Source: Neobacillus cucumis (GTDB taxonomy: Bacteria > Bacillota > Bacilli > Bacillales > Cytobacillaceae). Taken from it: a stretch of DNA of 64,000 nt. Where the stretch lies: the NCBI RefSeq assembly GCF_016908975.1, contig NZ_JAFBEX010000009.1:186001-250000 (forward strand), read 5' to 3'. Within the stretch, counting starts at the first letter, position 1. The number at the start of each line of letters is the position of its first letter. The position numbers and the translations under genes are program-made. Shown piece by piece: positions 8,235 to 17,079 of the stretch. The notes beneath the pieces were generated by a model. That model searched no databases and had not been told where the DNA came from. It worked only from the letters and a program-made list of their open reading frames with translations.

Positions 8235-8771
8235 ATGGATATCGGTTCTAAGATACGTACCATTAGAAATAGAAAAAAAATAACGATTGCGCAAATGTGT
8301 GAGGAAACGGGCCTATCGAAGGGTTTTATCAGCAATGTTGAAAACAATAACACTTCTCCATCGATTAGTACCCTACAAACCATCGCAGCTTTCTTAAAAG
8401 TTCCTTTACCTTATCTTCTTTTAGAAAAAGACGAACATATGACGATAATTCGAAAAAACGAACGACAAGTAACGTCTTCTGGGGAGTCCAATTTAAAGGT
8501 CGAGCATTTAGCTACAAGAGGTGGATTAAGCGTTCGATTAGTGGAATTTCCTCCAGGAGCTTCAACCGGGGGGAAAAATGCACATGAAGGGGAAGAATGC
8601 CATTTAGTTCTCAAGGGGAAGATTCTCGCAGAACAAGGAGAGGATTCCCATATTATAGAAGAAGGAGACACGTTCAGCTGGTGCGCAAGTGTCCCTCACT
8701 TCGTTAAAAATATTGGAGATGAAACAGCCAAAGTCTTAATTGCTGTCTATACCGAAGGATCAGAATTTTAA
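8235..8771 (+). CDS. XRE-family transcriptional regulator with C-terminal cupin
   Basis: 178 residues: N-terminal lambda-repressor-like HTH (residues about 5-60, with AQMCEETGLSKGFISNVE as the recognition region) and a C-terminal cupin_2 sensor domain (PPGASTGGKNAHEGEECHLVLKGK, then EEGDTFSW and PHFVKNIGDE). GAGGTG precedes the ATG. It is divergent from the esterase/dioxygenase operon across 169 bp, so it probably controls that operon and itself in response to a small ligand held by the cupin. The ligand cannot be read from sequence. Confidence 0.88.
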   Translation: MDIGSKIRTIRNRKKITIAQMCEETGLSKGFISNVENNNTSPSISTLQTIAAFLKVPLPYLLLEKDEHMTIIRKNERQVTSSGESNLKVEHLATRGGLSVRLVEFPPGASTGGKNAHEGEECHLVLKGKILAEQGEDSHIIEEGDTFSWCASVPHFVKNIGDETAKVLIAVYTEGSEF

Positions 8772-8957
8772 GTGCAACGATTTTGAAAAACTCTATGGGA
8801 GACCACCAGCATCAATAAAAAATAGCACTTTAATTTAAACCAATCTTTAATAAGTTTTTCAAAAACACTCTTGCGTTTTTCTTAATTTCCATCTTAACTT
8901 TTAATTAATGTTTTCCCTCTCGTTTTTTATATTATGCTGTTCATAAGATTAAAAAAG

Positions 8958-8986
8958 ACCGAACATGCAAGGAGCATGTCCGGTCA
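8958..8986. repeat. GACCGGACA hairpin repeat, copy 3
   Basis: GACCGAACATGC (8958-8969) pairs with GCATGTCCGGTC (8975-8986) apart from one mismatch, again preceded by a run of A. The rest of the 320-bp gap 8772-9091 shows no gene. Confidence 0.75.
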
Positions 8987-9091
8987 AACGTTCCTGACTA
9001 ATTCATGGGTAGATGCATTTTTTTGGGGGTAAAAGATAGGATTTTTACGATTAAACTCGCAAATGTCATTCAATAAAATCATTACAAATGA

Positions 9092-9409
9092 TTATTGTCG
9101 AGTTAATCGTTCGACCTCTGTTTCTAGAGCATAAACACATTTATTCAAAACTTCGGTTTTAACGTCAACGTGTTCAGCAATTTTATCCGTATATTGTCCG
9201 AGACTTTCAATCATGTTTGTTTGAAATTTCTCCTGTCCTATTTTAATTTCTTTTAATTCCTGATCAATAACATTCATACGTGTTTCAATTGTAACAAAAC
9301 GTGGTTCAATAGTATCCAAACGTTTATTAATTGTATCCAGACGTTTATTAATAGGTTGTAATTCTTCTCTGAGAACTGAGCGTAATGAGTCTTTTAATTC
9401 ATTATTCAA
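9092..9409 (-). CDS. Small coiled-coil protein of unknown function
   Basis: 105 residues, almost wholly helical with heptad spacing. It has a tandem repeat, INKRLDT INKRLDT, followed by IEPRFVTIETRMNVIDQELKEIK. No membrane segment. The start is set by GGAGG at 9418-9422: TTG at 9409 has 8-nt spacing, whereas the ATG at 9415 is only 2 nt away. It resembles the decayed fragments at 5912-6250, so it is one of several family members. No partner is evident; it may oligomerise. Confidence 0.7.
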   Translation of the reverse strand: MNNELKDSLRSVLREELQPINKRLDTINKRLDTIEPRFVTIETRMNVIDQELKEIKIGQEKFQTNMIESLGQYTDKIAEHVDVKTEVLNKCVYALETEVERLTRQ

Positions 9410-9650
9410 AATCATTACCTCCAACTTTATTATATTATAACAAGTTTAACTAGGTATTTGGAAAGATTATTTTACTATTACTTCTTTTTTAATTAATTAC
9501 TGTTATAGAATAAATTAAGAGTGGAAGTGCTCGGTAGGAATTACCAAAGAAGATTTCGCGGAATATAATTAGAGTATATCACTTTAATTATATATCCTTT
9601 TGGCAATTTTTGGTTATTTCACAAAATTGTAATAGACTAATCGGAAATTA

Positions 9651-9677
9651 AAAAGGAGCCCTATTAATCAGTGCTCC
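9651..9677 (-). terminator. Terminator of the sugar-acid operon
   Basis: On the minus strand GGAGC (rc of 9672-9676) pairs with GCTCC (rc of 9655-9659) and is followed by TTTTT. It lies just after the stop of the garR-like gene. Confidence 0.75.
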
Positions 9678-9703
9678 CCCGCGTTTTCCTTTATCTAAAG
9701 TAG

Positions 9704-10591
9704 TTATCGACTTACTTCAACATTAGCCAACTTTTCATAATATTTTAAAAGACTGCTATGATCATCAAACTCATGACCATCTCCCTTTAAGGCATACATC
9801 ATTTCAAGAACAGCAGCTGTTAATGGTGCTGGTGCTCCATATTCATGACTAGTTTCTAGTGCATTTGTTAAATCTTTCATGTGCAAGTTGATGCGGAATC
9901 CTGGGTCGAAGTTACGATCCAGCATCATTGGAGCTTTTGCATCTAGGACCGTGCTACCCGCTAATCCGCCGCGAATCGCTTGGTATACGGCTTCTGGATT
10001 TACACCAGCTTTTTGTGCTAAAACAAATGCTTCAGATACAGCTGCGATGTTTAGGGCTACAATTACTTGGTTGGCTAGCTTTGTTACGTTACCTGCACCG
10101 AGCTCACCCACGTGTACAACAGATCCAGCCATCGCTGCTAATACATCTTTTACTTCTTCAAATGCTTCTTTGTTACCGCCAATCATAACCGAAATGGTTC
10201 CATCAATGGCTTTTGGCTCTCCGCCGCTGACAGGTGCGTCTAACATTTCAACCCCTTTTTCTACTAAAGCACGATAAATTTCTTGGGAAGCAGCAGGTGC
10301 GATGGAGCTCATATCTACAAAGATTAAACCTTCTCGTGCACCTTCAATGAGTCCATTTTCTCCTAGAGCAACAGCTTTTACGTTCGGAGAGTTTGGAAGC
10401 ATCGTGATCACGATATCTGCCTTTTCAGCAATCGCTTTTGGAGTTGTTTCAACTTCTGCACCTAATTGTACAAGTTCTTTTGCTGCATCCTTATTAAAAT
10501 CACTTACGATTAACTGGTATCCAGCTTTGATTAAGTTTTTGCACATGGGCTTACCCATAATTCCTAGACCGATAAATCCAATTTTTTTCAT
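9704..10591 (-). CDS. garR: 2-hydroxy-3-oxopropionate (tartronate semialdehyde) reductase family
   Basis: 295 residues, beta-hydroxyacid dehydrogenase family. N-terminal Rossmann motif GFIGLGIMGKPM; substrate-binding signature DAPVSGGEPKA near residue 120; catalytic Lys in GNVTKLANQ near residue 170. Expected reaction: tartronate semialdehyde plus NAD(P)H to D-glycerate. It is the last gene of an operon that begins with a GarD-like dehydratase and includes a DapA-like lyase, which is the order of steps in galactarate/glucarate breakdown. 3-hydroxyisobutyrate dehydrogenase is the main alternative; context favours GarR. A 31-codon fossil of a related gene lies at 46522-46614. Confidence 0.82.
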   Translation of the reverse strand: MKKIGFIGLGIMGKPMCKNLIKAGYQLIVSDFNKDAAKELVQLGAEVETTPKAIAEKADIVITMLPNSPNVKAVALGENGLIEGAREGLIFVDMSSIAPAASQEIYRALVEKGVEMLDAPVSGGEPKAIDGTISVMIGGNKEAFEEVKDVLAAMAGSVVHVGELGAGNVTKLANQVIVALNIAAVSEAFVLAQKAGVNPEAVYQAIRGGLAGSTVLDAKAPMMLDRNFDPGFRINLHMKDLTNALETSHEYGAPAPLTAAVLEMMYALKGDGHEFDDHSSLLKYYEKLANVEVSR

Positions 10592-10654
10592 AAATGATCC
10601 ACCCCACGTTTGTTTTGTTAAGAAACAATATTCATATATCTTATCTAGTTCGTA

Positions 10655-11560
10655 TTAGTTGTTAATGAACCTTGCTTCAACCATTGATTTTTTTAGCGTC
10701 TCTAATACTTGCCCTTTACTGCTTTGAACTGGTTTTACACATTCCCCAACCTCTAATCCCATCAAATTAGCCATATCTTTAGTGGCGACAGGGAAGGTGG
10801 CTTTGTCTTGAGCAAGTCGAACTGGATCTAAAGTAAATTGTGCTTCTAATGCTCCTGCTAGATCGCCCTCCATATATTTGTTGTAAATAGAGGTAACTAA
10901 TGGGCCAAACATATTGGCGGTTGAACAAACACTCCCTACTGTGCCAATGCACAGACCAGGAAATACAAGCGTATCTTTACCAGCCATTACTTTAAAATCA
11001 AAATCCCTAGTGCGGCGAACTAATTCACTTAGCAGTGTAAAATCTCCACTTGAATCCTTTATGCCAACAATATTATCAACATCTCGTCCTAATTTCTCTA
11101 CCAAATCAGCGGAAATGTTGTAGCCGGCTCGACCTGGGTTATTGTATAGCAGTACTGCGGTGTTTGGTACGGCCTCTGACACTGCTTTAAAATGATCGTA
11201 TAATTCATCAAAATTTGGCTTTAGAAACATTGGTTGGAGGATTGAAATGCCATCTGCCCCCAAAGCTTCTGCCATTTTAGCTTGACGAATGGCATGCTTG
11301 GTTCGAATGACCCCAATACCATAGTAAACGGGAACCCGCCCTTTTACTTGTTCAATGATGATTTCAAAAGCATGTTGCAATTCATTCTCATCAAACGCAT
11401 AGAATTCACCATTACTTCCAAAAGCTAATATCCCATGGACCCCATCTTCAATCACATGGTCTACCATAAAACGTAACTTTGCTTCATCGATATTTTCCTC
11501 TTGATCAATTGGTGTAATGATTGGAACGATAATTCCTTTAATATTGTCGACATTCATCAT
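10655..11560 (-). CDS. DapA-family aldolase/dehydratase
   Basis: About 301 residues, a Schiff-base TIM barrel of the dihydrodipicolinate synthase superfamily. Visible: the catalytic Lys in VGIKDSSGD, Tyr in LLYNNPGRAGYN, and GSNGEF in the first loop region (DapA itself has GTTGE). Context suggests cleavage or dehydration of a keto-deoxy sugar acid, in the manner of 5-keto-4-deoxyglucarate dehydratase or KDG aldolase, yielding the tartronate semialdehyde or pyruvate handled by GarR. The start ATGATG follows AGGAGAG; 11557 is equally possible. True DapA is less likely because the flanking genes are catabolic. Confidence 0.8.
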   Translation of the reverse strand: MMNVDNIKGIIVPIITPIDQEENIDEAKLRFMVDHVIEDGVHGILAFGSNGEFYAFDENELQHAFEIIIEQVKGRVPVYYGIGVIRTKHAIRQAKMAEALGADGISILQPMFLKPNFDELYDHFKAVSEAVPNTAVLLYNNPGRAGYNISADLVEKLGRDVDNIVGIKDSSGDFTLLSELVRRTRDFDFKVMAGKDTLVFPGLCIGTVGSVCSTANMFGPLVTSIYNKYMEGDLAGALEAQFTLDPVRLAQDKATFPVATKDMANLMGLEVGECVKPVQSSKGQVLETLKKSMVEARFINN

Positions 11561-11799
11561 AATGAACTCTCCTATTTTAGTATTCTCTGAATTTAACATG
11601 ATCCAGGGTGGTACAACTGTATGGGGAAAATTTATATAAATCTATTATATATTTGTCTGACAAATAAACCATTAGGCAAATGCACAATAAATGGCGATTC
11701 TTTTTAGTATGAGCAACTGATCGAAAGAATTTCAATCATGTTATGGTAAAAAAAGTTTTGGATTCACACCCCAAAGCCATTTTTAGTAATCTTTAAGGT

Positions 11800-12036
11800 T
11801 CATCCATACAAACGAACGATGAAAACATGTACTTTGTTCATGTTGCCGCTTTGATAACCACCTAAATCCAACGTAATATATTGGTAACCGAATTCTTGAA
11901 GTTTCCTTACAATCGTGTCCTGATTTTCAAGAATCGTCTTCATGTCAGAGGGTTCTACCTCGATTCTCTCCATTTCCTGATGTGTTCGTATTCTTACTTG
12001 GCGTATATGTAGAGATTTTAAATCATTAATTCTCAT
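11800..12036 (-). CDS. Stand-alone LarE C-terminal-domain-like protein
   Basis: 78 residues resembling only the C-terminal part of LarE, the sulfur transferase that makes the nickel-pincer cofactor of lactate racemase. The matching stretch runs RQVRIRTHQEMERIEVEPSD and then LQEFGYQYITLDLGGYQSGN. The N-terminal ATP-PPase domain with its SGGVDS loop is absent, and no such domain is encoded upstream, where the larA-like gene ends 8 nt away. The ribosome site is weak, so translation may be coupled to larA. It is either a remnant of a deleted larE or a functional mini-protein. No larB or larC is in the window. Confidence 0.65.
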   Translation of the reverse strand: MRINDLKSLHIRQVRIRTHQEMERIEVEPSDMKTILENQDTIVRKLQEFGYQYITLDLGGYQSGNMNKVHVFIVRLYG

Positions 12037-12044
12037 ACTTTAAT

Positions 12045-13306
12045 TTAGAAGAGATTACCATGTTCATTAAAACTCATATATGCTGGTTCACCTAAGATTT
12101 CAATATTCGCATTCATCTTTGCTTCTTCCATCAGGCATTCAGAGATGAACATATGTTCAAGCTCCAACGTATTTTTAATCCGGATCAACTTCATTTGGTT
12201 ATAGTCCACGTCAAAACAAGTTTTCATGGCAGCTCTAATCGCCAAGCTATCATTTTCCATAACCATAGGAATTTTTACGCTTTGTGCCAATCTATTTGTT
12301 AATGGGTTGGGGTAAGTGGACTCAAATGATATCTTATCAAAGAGTCTTCTTGAGCAAATATCACCATTAGCGATTCCGTTTGCATTGCCATGAGACTCTT
12401 TCGTCAGATCCAGAACAGCTAGTCTTTGTGCCAGTGGATTATATTTTAAGGAACCTGAGTAATTCCTTCTAATAATATTAGGATCCATTCCGCTGCCTGA
12501 GATGTTTTTCCCCATTTCATCCACGATAAGAACATCACATTTTTCAAACATGATGCTTGGCATAAGGCTGTGTGCTTCTTGCAGCAATCCCGGTTCCTCA
12601 TCCATAATCCGTTCACTTGGTATGGCAACAATTTTATAGGTTTCATCATAAGCGTTCTCGATCATTCCAACCGCAAAGATGATTTTTGATTTTTCTAAAG
12701 TCACTCTTGCAATCTCTTCCACCCTGAACGGAATGTTTTCTACACCAGCGGAATGAATGATTTCAGCACCTACTTGTTTACCTAGCCCCACTGCGATCAT
12801 TTTGGCCAAGCCGCTTTCATAGGGTGCCCTAAAGGATGTATGAGGCTTAATGCGACCTGTAACAATAATAGCATCCGCTTTCGTATAGGTATTCTTATCG
12901 ATATTAACTGGTAGTCCATTTTTGGAGACCCCAATCTGAACAACTTCCATGCTGGAAACAATCGGTGCTCCTGTAAATTCTTCCGATATCCCAAGCTCAG
13001 TAAGTATTTCTGCCTGTCCTTCTCCAGTAGCTCCGCCATAGCTCCCCATTGTTGGCACAATAAACGGGTAAGCACCTATGCCTTTGACCGCCGTTACAAT
13101 TTCTCTCACGATGCAAGGCATATTGGCAATTCCTCCACTGCCCACAGCAATAGCAACTCGGGCACCATCCTTGATTCTTCCAATAATTTCTTCCTTACCG
13201 AGTTCATCCTCACAACCGCAGGTACATCTGCAATCGTTTCTATTGGGAATCGCTGTCTGATTTTAATCATACTTGGGATGTTAATGCCTCTAAATAATTT
13301 CTCCAT
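12045..13306 (-). pseudogene. LarA-like (DUF2088, nickel-dependent racemase family) protein, frameshifted
   Basis: The gene runs from the ATG at 13306 (AGAGG ahead; MEKLFRGINIPSMIKIRQRF) but loses frame near 13210-13217. After a one-base correction it continues ELGKEEIIGRIKDGARVAIA into the long frame with GSGGIANMPC, GSYGGATGEGQAEIL and TGRIKPHTSF. It reads on to the stop at 12045 for about 419 residues. The family includes lactate, malate and sugar-acid racemases/epimerases. Position between GarD-like and aldolase genes suggests epimerisation of a sugar acid feeding this pathway. The break could be a sequencing indel or a real mutation. Confidence 0.72.
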
Positions 13307-13374
13307 TTCAATACCTCTTTTCAAAGGGGAACAGCGTATGTTGTTCCCCTTTTACAAATGTATATATCCTTTAA

Positions 13375-14889
13375 TCAGGTTATTGGTGCTGGATTAAAGA
13401 GGGTAAAATCATTATAAATTTCGTATTGTTCTGCAAAAGTGTGCTTTCTTCCACTGGCAACATCAATAATTTCGTTGAATAATAGAGTTCCAATTTCTTG
13501 AATGGTTGCTTCACCTGTTGCAATGGGTCCTGCATTAACATCGATCAAATCTTGCCACATATTTATCATATCATCTCTTGAACATACTTTAATCACTGGG
13601 GCTGCTTCTAATCCGTAAGGCGTTCCTCGTCCCGTCATAAAAACTTGGAGCGTCATGCCACTGGATAACTGGCACGAGCCACATACAAAGTCACTGGCTG
13701 GAGTGGCTGCAAAAATCATACCCTTTTTCGTTGGTCTTTCTCCTGGTGAAAGGACTTCTACAATTGGAGATGCACCAGATTTAGCAATCGAACCCATTGC
13801 TTTTTCAACAATATTGGATAGCCCCCCTTCTTTATTACCAGGAGTCGGATTCGCTGAACGGTCGACTTGACCATTATTTAGGTATTGATCATACCATTTC
13901 ATTTCATCCGCTAGTTTTTTCCCAACCTCTTCGTTCACACAACGCTCTGCAATGATATGGACACCATCACGGACCTCGGTTACTTCAGAAAACATAACGG
14001 TTGCCCCCGCATTGACTAACATATCGGCAGCATATCCGGCAGAAGGATTCGCGGTTACACCTGAGAAAGCATCACTTCCACCGCACTGTAAACCAATACA
14101 TAATTGAGAAAGAGGCAGCTCAACACGAACTCTTTTATTCAATTTTTTTAATTTGTTTTCTGCCATATTCATAATTGCTTCCATGATCGCAACATGGCCC
14201 ATTTCGTTTTGAAACGTTACCACATTTTCTTGAATGTTATATTCTTCATCCAACAACATTTCTAATGTTAGTTTTTCACATCCCAAAGAGATGATCATCG
14301 TCTCCCCACCGAAATTCGGATGTTTGACCATGTTTTGCAGCATTCGAATCGGGATTACGGCTTCAGGGGCATTGATGGCAACGCCGCATCCATAGGCATG
14401 ATTGATCGCTACCACATCATCTACATTTGGATATTTTGGTAGAAGTTCTTTTTTAATTCTCTTTACCGCGTTATTTAAAACACCTGTTACACATTGAACA
14501 GTTGTCACAATTCCCAAGATATTTCTTGTTCCACCATATCCTCCGTCTGGGTTTGGATAACCCATAAACGTTCTTGCCGGTGGTTCAGGTAAATCTGTTA
14601 CCAAATTGGTTCCAAACTTCATTTCATCCAAAGATGGAGGAATTGGAAGTTCCAACATATGTTCATTAATCCAATCGCCTTTTTCAATAGGTTGTTTCGC
14701 ATAGCCTAAGGTAACCCCATAACGAACAATCGCGCCGCCTTCTGGAATAGGGTATAAGGCAATTTTGTGTCCTTGAGGAATATCCTGATTAGCGACAATA
14801 CCTTCCATGATCATCGTGCCAGCTGAAATGGCATTTACTGTAATTGCAACGTTATCATTTTCATTTATTTTAATATAACGATTTCCCAC
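13375..14889 (-). CDS. garD: UxaA/GarD-family sugar-acid dehydratase
   Basis: 504 residues with both parts of the family: an N-terminal SAF domain (about residues 1-95, NDNVAITVNAISAGT to LPIPPS) and the long catalytic region with GYPNPDGGYGGTRN, HAYGCGVA, LGCEKLT, CGGSDAFSG and the C-terminal FVCGSCQLSSG. The cysteines probably hold the catalytic metal. Expected: dehydration of galactarate or altronate to a keto-deoxy acid. The start is a GTG at 14889, spaced 7 nt from GGAGG; the ATG next to it is out of frame. First gene of the catabolic operon, divergent from the lysR gene. I favour galactarate over altronate because of the downstream GarR. Confidence 0.85.
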   Translation of the reverse strand: MGNRYIKINENDNVAITVNAISAGTMIMEGIVANQDIPQGHKIALYPIPEGGAIVRYGVTLGYAKQPIEKGDWINEHMLELPIPPSLDEMKFGTNLVTDLPEPPARTFMGYPNPDGGYGGTRNILGIVTTVQCVTGVLNNAVKRIKKELLPKYPNVDDVVAINHAYGCGVAINAPEAVIPIRMLQNMVKHPNFGGETMIISLGCEKLTLEMLLDEEYNIQENVVTFQNEMGHVAIMEAIMNMAENKLKKLNKRVRVELPLSQLCIGLQCGGSDAFSGVTANPSAGYAADMLVNAGATVMFSEVTEVRDGVHIIAERCVNEEVGKKLADEMKWYDQYLNNGQVDRSANPTPGNKEGGLSNIVEKAMGSIAKSGASPIVEVLSPGERPTKKGMIFAATPASDFVCGSCQLSSGMTLQVFMTGRGTPYGLEAAPVIKVCSRDDMINMWQDLIDVNAGPIATGEATIQEIGTLLFNEIIDVASGRKHTFAEQYEIYNDFTLFNPAPIT

Positions 14890-15014
14890 ATTTTTACCTC
14901 CTTAACACTTGTTCTCTCTTTAAAAACATTGTACGCTTGGTTCATATATAAAGTAAAAGTGTTAAATTTTAGACTTCTCTTAAAAAAATTAATAGTAATA
15001 GGGAGAACATGGAA

Positions 15015-15943
15015 ATGGAGTTAAAACAGCTGGAATATATGATTAAAATTGCGGAGGAAAAGAATATCACGAAAGCTGCCGAAAAACTTTTTATTACTCA
15101 ATCAGCGTTAAACCAACAACTTTTAAGACTAGAGAAAGAACTGGGAACACAACTTTTCTTCCGCTCCAGAAGCAATTGGCATTTAACACGGGCAGGGGAA
15201 ATTTATATTGAGAATGCAAAAAAAATGGTCCGCATTAAAAAAGATACGTATAACCAAATTAATGATTTAATCGAGATAAAAAAAGGATTACTAAGAATAG
15301 GATTAACTCCGGAACGTGGACCTGAAATGTTTGCGGCGATTTATCCCATTTTTTACAAAAATATCCTAATGTAAAAATAGAACCCTTGGAAATGAGGGTA
15401 AAACAACAACAACAAGAAATCTCTCTGGGAAATCTTGATATTGGTTTTGTAACCTTACAAGATTTCCAAAAAACAAATGACAAGTATATTCATATTTGTT
15501 CAGAAGATATTATTTTAGCCGTCCCTAAAGCGCATCCCCTTTCCCATTTGGGAGGAAGAATGGGTGAAACCCTTCCAGAAATTAGCTTGGATTGTTTTAA
15601 AGATGATTCTTTTGCCATCATGCAGAAAGGGTCCACGCTGCGGGAAATCTATGATAATCTCATTGCCGAGGAAGACTTCCATCATCATATTCTTTTAGAA
15701 ACCAGAAGTGGTCATAATTTATATCATATGGTCGCTGAAGGAATCTGTTGCTCCATCTTTCCAATTAGCTATGCAAAGGATAACTCTAACGTTTCCTATT
15801 TTCTAATTAAACAAAAACCAGTTTGGAATGTTTGTGCTAGTTACAAAAAAGACAGTTATCTAAGTTTGGTAGCTAAAGATCTGATTAAGATTGCTACCGA
15901 TTATTGGTCAATAAAATTGAAAGATTTTGACAAAAATGGATAA
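15015..15943 (+). pseudogene. LysR-family regulator, frameshifted at an A-run
   Basis: N-terminal LysR HTH is intact (MELKQLEYMIKIAEEKNITK, then FITQSALNQQLLRLEKELG). The frame is lost at the A-run 15357-15361: an added A would give FYKKYPNVKIEPL and join the downstream frame, which holds the effector domain to 15943 (about 310 residues in total). GGGAG with 9-nt spacing favours the ATG at 15015 over 15009. Divergent from the garD operon across about 125 bp, so it was or is its activator. The homopolymer position makes a sequencing error possible. Confidence 0.8.
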
Positions 15944-15957
15944 AGCAGAAAAAAAGA

Positions 15958-15991
15958 CGGTTCTCCTGGCAATTAAAAACCTGGAGAACCG
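15958..15991. terminator. Bidirectional terminator between lysR and EamA genes
   Basis: CGGTTCTCC (15958-15966) pairs with GGAGAACCG (15983-15991). A-rich sequence lies on the left and CCCCTTTT on the right, so it can serve the convergent genes on both strands. Confidence 0.85.
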
Positions 15992-16028
15992 CCCCTTTTA
16001 GCTAGAATAGACTCGCAAAAGCAATTAT

Positions 16029-16961
16029 TTAAATATTATTACCTTTGTTTATTAGTTGACTCTTTTTCTTACCAACAAGAGTCCCAACCTTTTGAATCGG
16101 AACACTAAAAATGATAAGTAATGCTGCAAAATAGTCCGAAATGGTCAGTTTTTCACCCAGCAATATAACAATAAACACAAGCGTAACAAAAGGTGTAAAG
16201 AACGTAAAGCTTGCAATTAAAGAAGCGGGAGAATATTTCAGCGCCCGGAAATACAGGAAAAATCCTAATACAATATTGCTTATACTCAACCATGAAACAC
16301 CGAAAAAGTCTGTCCTTTGAGGAATGAGAAACTCAGAAGACAGAAGCATCGATCCAACAGATAAAACAAAGGCTGTAAAGGTAATAAAAAAGGTGCTAAG
16401 GAACATGTCTTTTTTGTTCTTCTTTATTAGGTTCGTAAAGAGTCCCCAACTAACGGCAGCCAATATCGCGAATAAATCTCCCGTGAAGTTCGTAAAGGTT
16501 ACATTTGCTAAATCACCTTTTGTAACAAGGAGAAGCGTACCCATAAAACCCATAACGATTGAAAGGGACTTGGACACCGTTAACTTCTCTTTATGGATAG
16601 GAATCGCAAATATAACAATAAATATAGGAAATAAATAATTAAGCATCGATGCTTCGACAGCTGGGATACGTTCAAGGGATTTCAAGTAAAAAAAGTCATA
16701 AAGGAACGAAAGTGTTCCGCATAAACATAAAAATGCAAATTCTGATCGTTTCCACGAGAGGATTGCACTGAATTTTCCTTTGAAAACAACTATGATAAAA
16801 AAGGCGGCAACTCCAATTCCATACATATAAAACAGCACTTGATAACTATCAAGATTGTTTAAGAGTAGTTTACTAATGGCTGCTAGAGAACCCCACATTA
16901 GCAGTAATATCGGCATTAAAAAGTAAGGACTTTTTGTTACATCTATTTTTTGATTTTTCAT
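16029..16961 (-). CDS. EamA/DMT-superfamily transporter
   Basis: 310 residues with about ten hydrophobic helices in two EamA repeats (first from PYFLMPILLLMWGSLAAISK, second from FTGDLFAILAAVSWGLFTN) and a basic C-terminal tail. Such proteins export or import small metabolites in the plasma membrane; the substrate is not readable. It is convergent with lysR and shares the terminator at 15958-15991. No co-directional neighbour is close, so it is a single-gene unit. Confidence 0.85.
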   Translation of the reverse strand: MKNQKIDVTKSPYFLMPILLLMWGSLAAISKLLLNNLDSYQVLFYMYGIGVAAFFIIVVFKGKFSAILSWKRSEFAFLCLCGTLSFLYDFFYLKSLERIPAVEASMLNYLFPIFIVIFAIPIHKEKLTVSKSLSIVMGFMGTLLLVTKGDLANVTFTNFTGDLFAILAAVSWGLFTNLIKKNKKDMFLSTFFITFTAFVLSVGSMLLSSEFLIPQRTDFFGVSWLSISNIVLGFFLYFRALKYSPASLIASFTFFTPFVTLVFIVILLGEKLTISDYFAALLIIFSVPIQKVGTLVGKKKSQLINKGNNI

Positions 16962-17079
16962 AAGATACAGTTTCCTATCAAGATTTTGAAGTATACGCTA
17001 TTATAATCTTTCCTTACATTTTTGCATTGTTTAAAATTTCACTAACCTTGCTGATAAATATAATCATCCCAAATTCTAA

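Noticed and set aside
13106..13324. 72-residue ORF upstream of the LarA-like frame as a separate gene
   Set aside because: Its first half is the LarA-like N-terminus and the rest is out-of-frame translation after the frameshift.
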